Source: Gammaproteobacteria bacterium HGW-Gammaproteobacteria-14
Lineage (GTDB): Bacteria; Pseudomonadota; Gammaproteobacteria; Pseudomonadales; Alcanivoracaceae
NCBI GenBank assembly: GCA_002840115.1
Contig: PGZG01000098.1
Span: 1-6,806, forward strand
Direction of reading: 5' to 3'
Length of the DNA: 6,806 bases
Shown here: one piece after another, positions 5,832 to 6,806 of the stretch
Layout: the number at the start of each line of letters is the position of its first letter
Position numbering within the stretch: the first letter of the stretch is position 1
Program-made: the position numbers and the translations under genes
The notes under the pieces: generated by a model
Databases searched by the model: none
What the model was told of the DNA's origin: nothing
What the model saw: only the letters and a program-made list of their open reading frames with translations

Positions 5832-6806
5832 GTGGCCGAAGCCTATATTGTTGCCGCCGTACGTACCGCCGGAGGCCGTCGTAACGGTCGTTTGAGCCGC
5901 ACCCACCCTGCGGATCTGGGTGGCATCGTTATTGACGCGCTGCTCGATCGTACCGGCGTGGATCCGGCCCGCGTGGACGATGTGATTTTTGGTTGTGTCA
6001 GCCAGATCGGCCCGCAAACCTTCAATATTGCCCGCACCAGTATTCTCAGCTCGAAACTGCCGGAGTCTGTACCTGGTGTATCCATTGACCGCCAGTGCGG
6101 CTCATCGCAACAGGCAATTCATTTTGCCGCTCAGGCGGTGATGTCCGGCACTCAAGATCTGGTGATTGCCGGAGGTGTGGAATCCATGAGCCAGGTGCCC
6201 ATCGGTGCGCCGATGAGCAAGGCCATGGACCTTGGCACTCCGTTTGCGGGTGAAATCAGCAAGCGTTACCCCAATGAAACCTTTAGCCAGTTTAACGGTG
6301 CTGAGCGGATGGCCGCCAAGTACGGCGTTACCCGCGAAGCTCTGGCAAAGTTTGCCTATGACAGCCACGTTAATGGTGCCGCGGCCACCAAGGCAGGAAA
6401 GTTCAAAGATGAAATTGTGCCCATCGAAGTCGAGATCGAAGGCCAAACTGTGACCCACGATACCGACGAAGGTATTCGTTGGGAGCCGGACCATGATGCC
6501 ATGTTGAATTTGGCGCCAATTCAGGAAGGCGGCGTGATTTCTGCGGCGTTTGCCAGCCAGATTTGTGACGGCGCCTCGGCAGTGATGGTGGCCAGCGAAG
6601 CCGCAGTCAAGCAATTCGGCCTGACGCCACTGGCGCGCATTCACACCATGGCGGTGGTGGGGTCTGATCCCACCATGGTGCTGGAAGGTCCGATTCCGGC
6701 CACCGAAAAAGTGCTGGAGAAGGCAGGACTTGGCATTGCCGACATGGATCTTTATGAAGTGAATGAAGCGTTCGGCTCAGTACCGTTAGCCTGGGCCAAC
6801 GCCCTC
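5832..6806 (+). CDS. Thiolase (acetyl-CoA C-acyltransferase, FadA5/FadA6-like), 3' end outside window
   Basis: Thiolases cleave 3-ketoacyl-CoA with CoA in beta-oxidation or condense acetyl-CoA in the reverse direction. 325 residues are present, about 80% of a typical 390-400. The N-terminal half has RNGRLS (17-22), GCVSQIG (54-60), the nucleophilic cysteine at 89 in DRQCGSSQQA, and GGVESMS (114-120). The later half has SQICDGASAV (242-251) and NEAF (311-314), whose Asn orders the catalytic water in this family. The GHPxGxxG histidine and second cysteine lie beyond the window. The RNG-LS, GCV-Q-G and QCGS-QQA-H patterns resemble the FadA5/FadA6 branch, known for steroid or unusual acyl substrates in mycobacteria, more than the FadA of the fadBA operon. 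No fadB-like partner is adjacent, and the substrate is unknown. Where relatives have a TAG(T/N)SSQ-type motif this protein reads SAAFASQ (237-243). Start is GTG with a strong AAGGAG upstream. Confidence 0.93.
   Translation, partial: MAEAYIVAAVRTAGGRRNGRLSRTHPADLGGIVIDALLDRTGVDPARVDDVIFGCVSQIGPQTFNIARTSILSSKLPESVPGVSIDRQCGSSQQAIHFAAQAVMSGTQDLVIAGGVESMSQVPIGAPMSKAMDLGTPFAGEISKRYPNETFSQFNGAERMAAKYGVTREALAKFAYDSHVNGAAATKAGKFKDEIVPIEVEIEGQTVTHDTDEGIRWEPDHDAMLNLAPIQEGGVISAAFASQICDGASAVMVASEAAVKQFGLTPLARIHTMAVVGSDPTMVLEGPIPATEKVLEKAGLGIADMDLYEVNEAFGSVPLAWANAL

Noticed and set aside
6102..6644. 180-codon minus-strand frame opposite the thiolase
   Set aside because: It overlaps the catalytic core of the thiolase in antisense, and its composition looks like a shadow frame.
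1..6806. Mobile element, CRISPR array, tRNA/rRNA gene, toxin-antitoxin or defence system
   Set aside because: I found no transposase or integrase motifs, no repeated spacer arrays, no tRNA-like cloverleaf and no paired small genes. All substantial space is filled by the six recognised genes.

Overview
The window reads as an ordinary, densely coded stretch of gammaproteobacterial chromosome. The two topoisomerase IV subunits lie in the order parE-parC and closely resemble the Escherichia coli proteins: the ParC fluoroquinolone-region residues and catalytic tyrosine even keep E. coli numbering. The other genes are an NADP-type glutamate dehydrogenase, a YhbQ-like GIY-YIG protein and a FadA5/FadA6-like thiolase. 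Base composition (about 57% G+C in sampled parC rows) would suit a marine or oil-degrading gammaproteobacterium such as the Alcanivorax group, but that placement is a guess.

Layout: (1) 1-719, the 3' part of parE, plus strand, cut by the window edge. (2) 720-800, a parE-parC spacer with an imperfect hairpin and a 14-codon mini-ORF overlapping the parE stop. (3) 801-3038, complete parC. (4) 3070-3906, a family 25 glycosyltransferase only 31 bases downstream of parC, lower in G+C, with a hydrophobic C-terminal tail and a perfect 13-bp inverted repeat near its 3' end. (5) 3915-5252, gdhA on the minus strand, convergent with the glycosyltransferase; the stop codons are 8 bases apart. (6) 5253-5361, the gdhA promoter region. 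(7) 5362-5655, a small GIY-YIG gene on the minus strand. (8) 5656-5831, a divergent intergenic region. (9) 5832 to the window end, a thiolase with a GTG start and a strong Shine-Dalgarno, truncated at its 3' end.

ParE and ParC together form the A2B2 topoisomerase IV that unlinks daughter chromosomes. The glycosyltransferase is probably a passenger co-transcribed with parC that acts on surface glycan. GdhA assimilates ammonia into glutamate, and the thiolase cleaves or condenses acyl-CoA. These genes do not form one pathway, and I see no phage, transposon, CRISPR, RNA gene or defence system. The points worth a second look are small: the parC-glycosyltransferase linkage, the inverted repeats, and the direct repeats upstream of gdhA.
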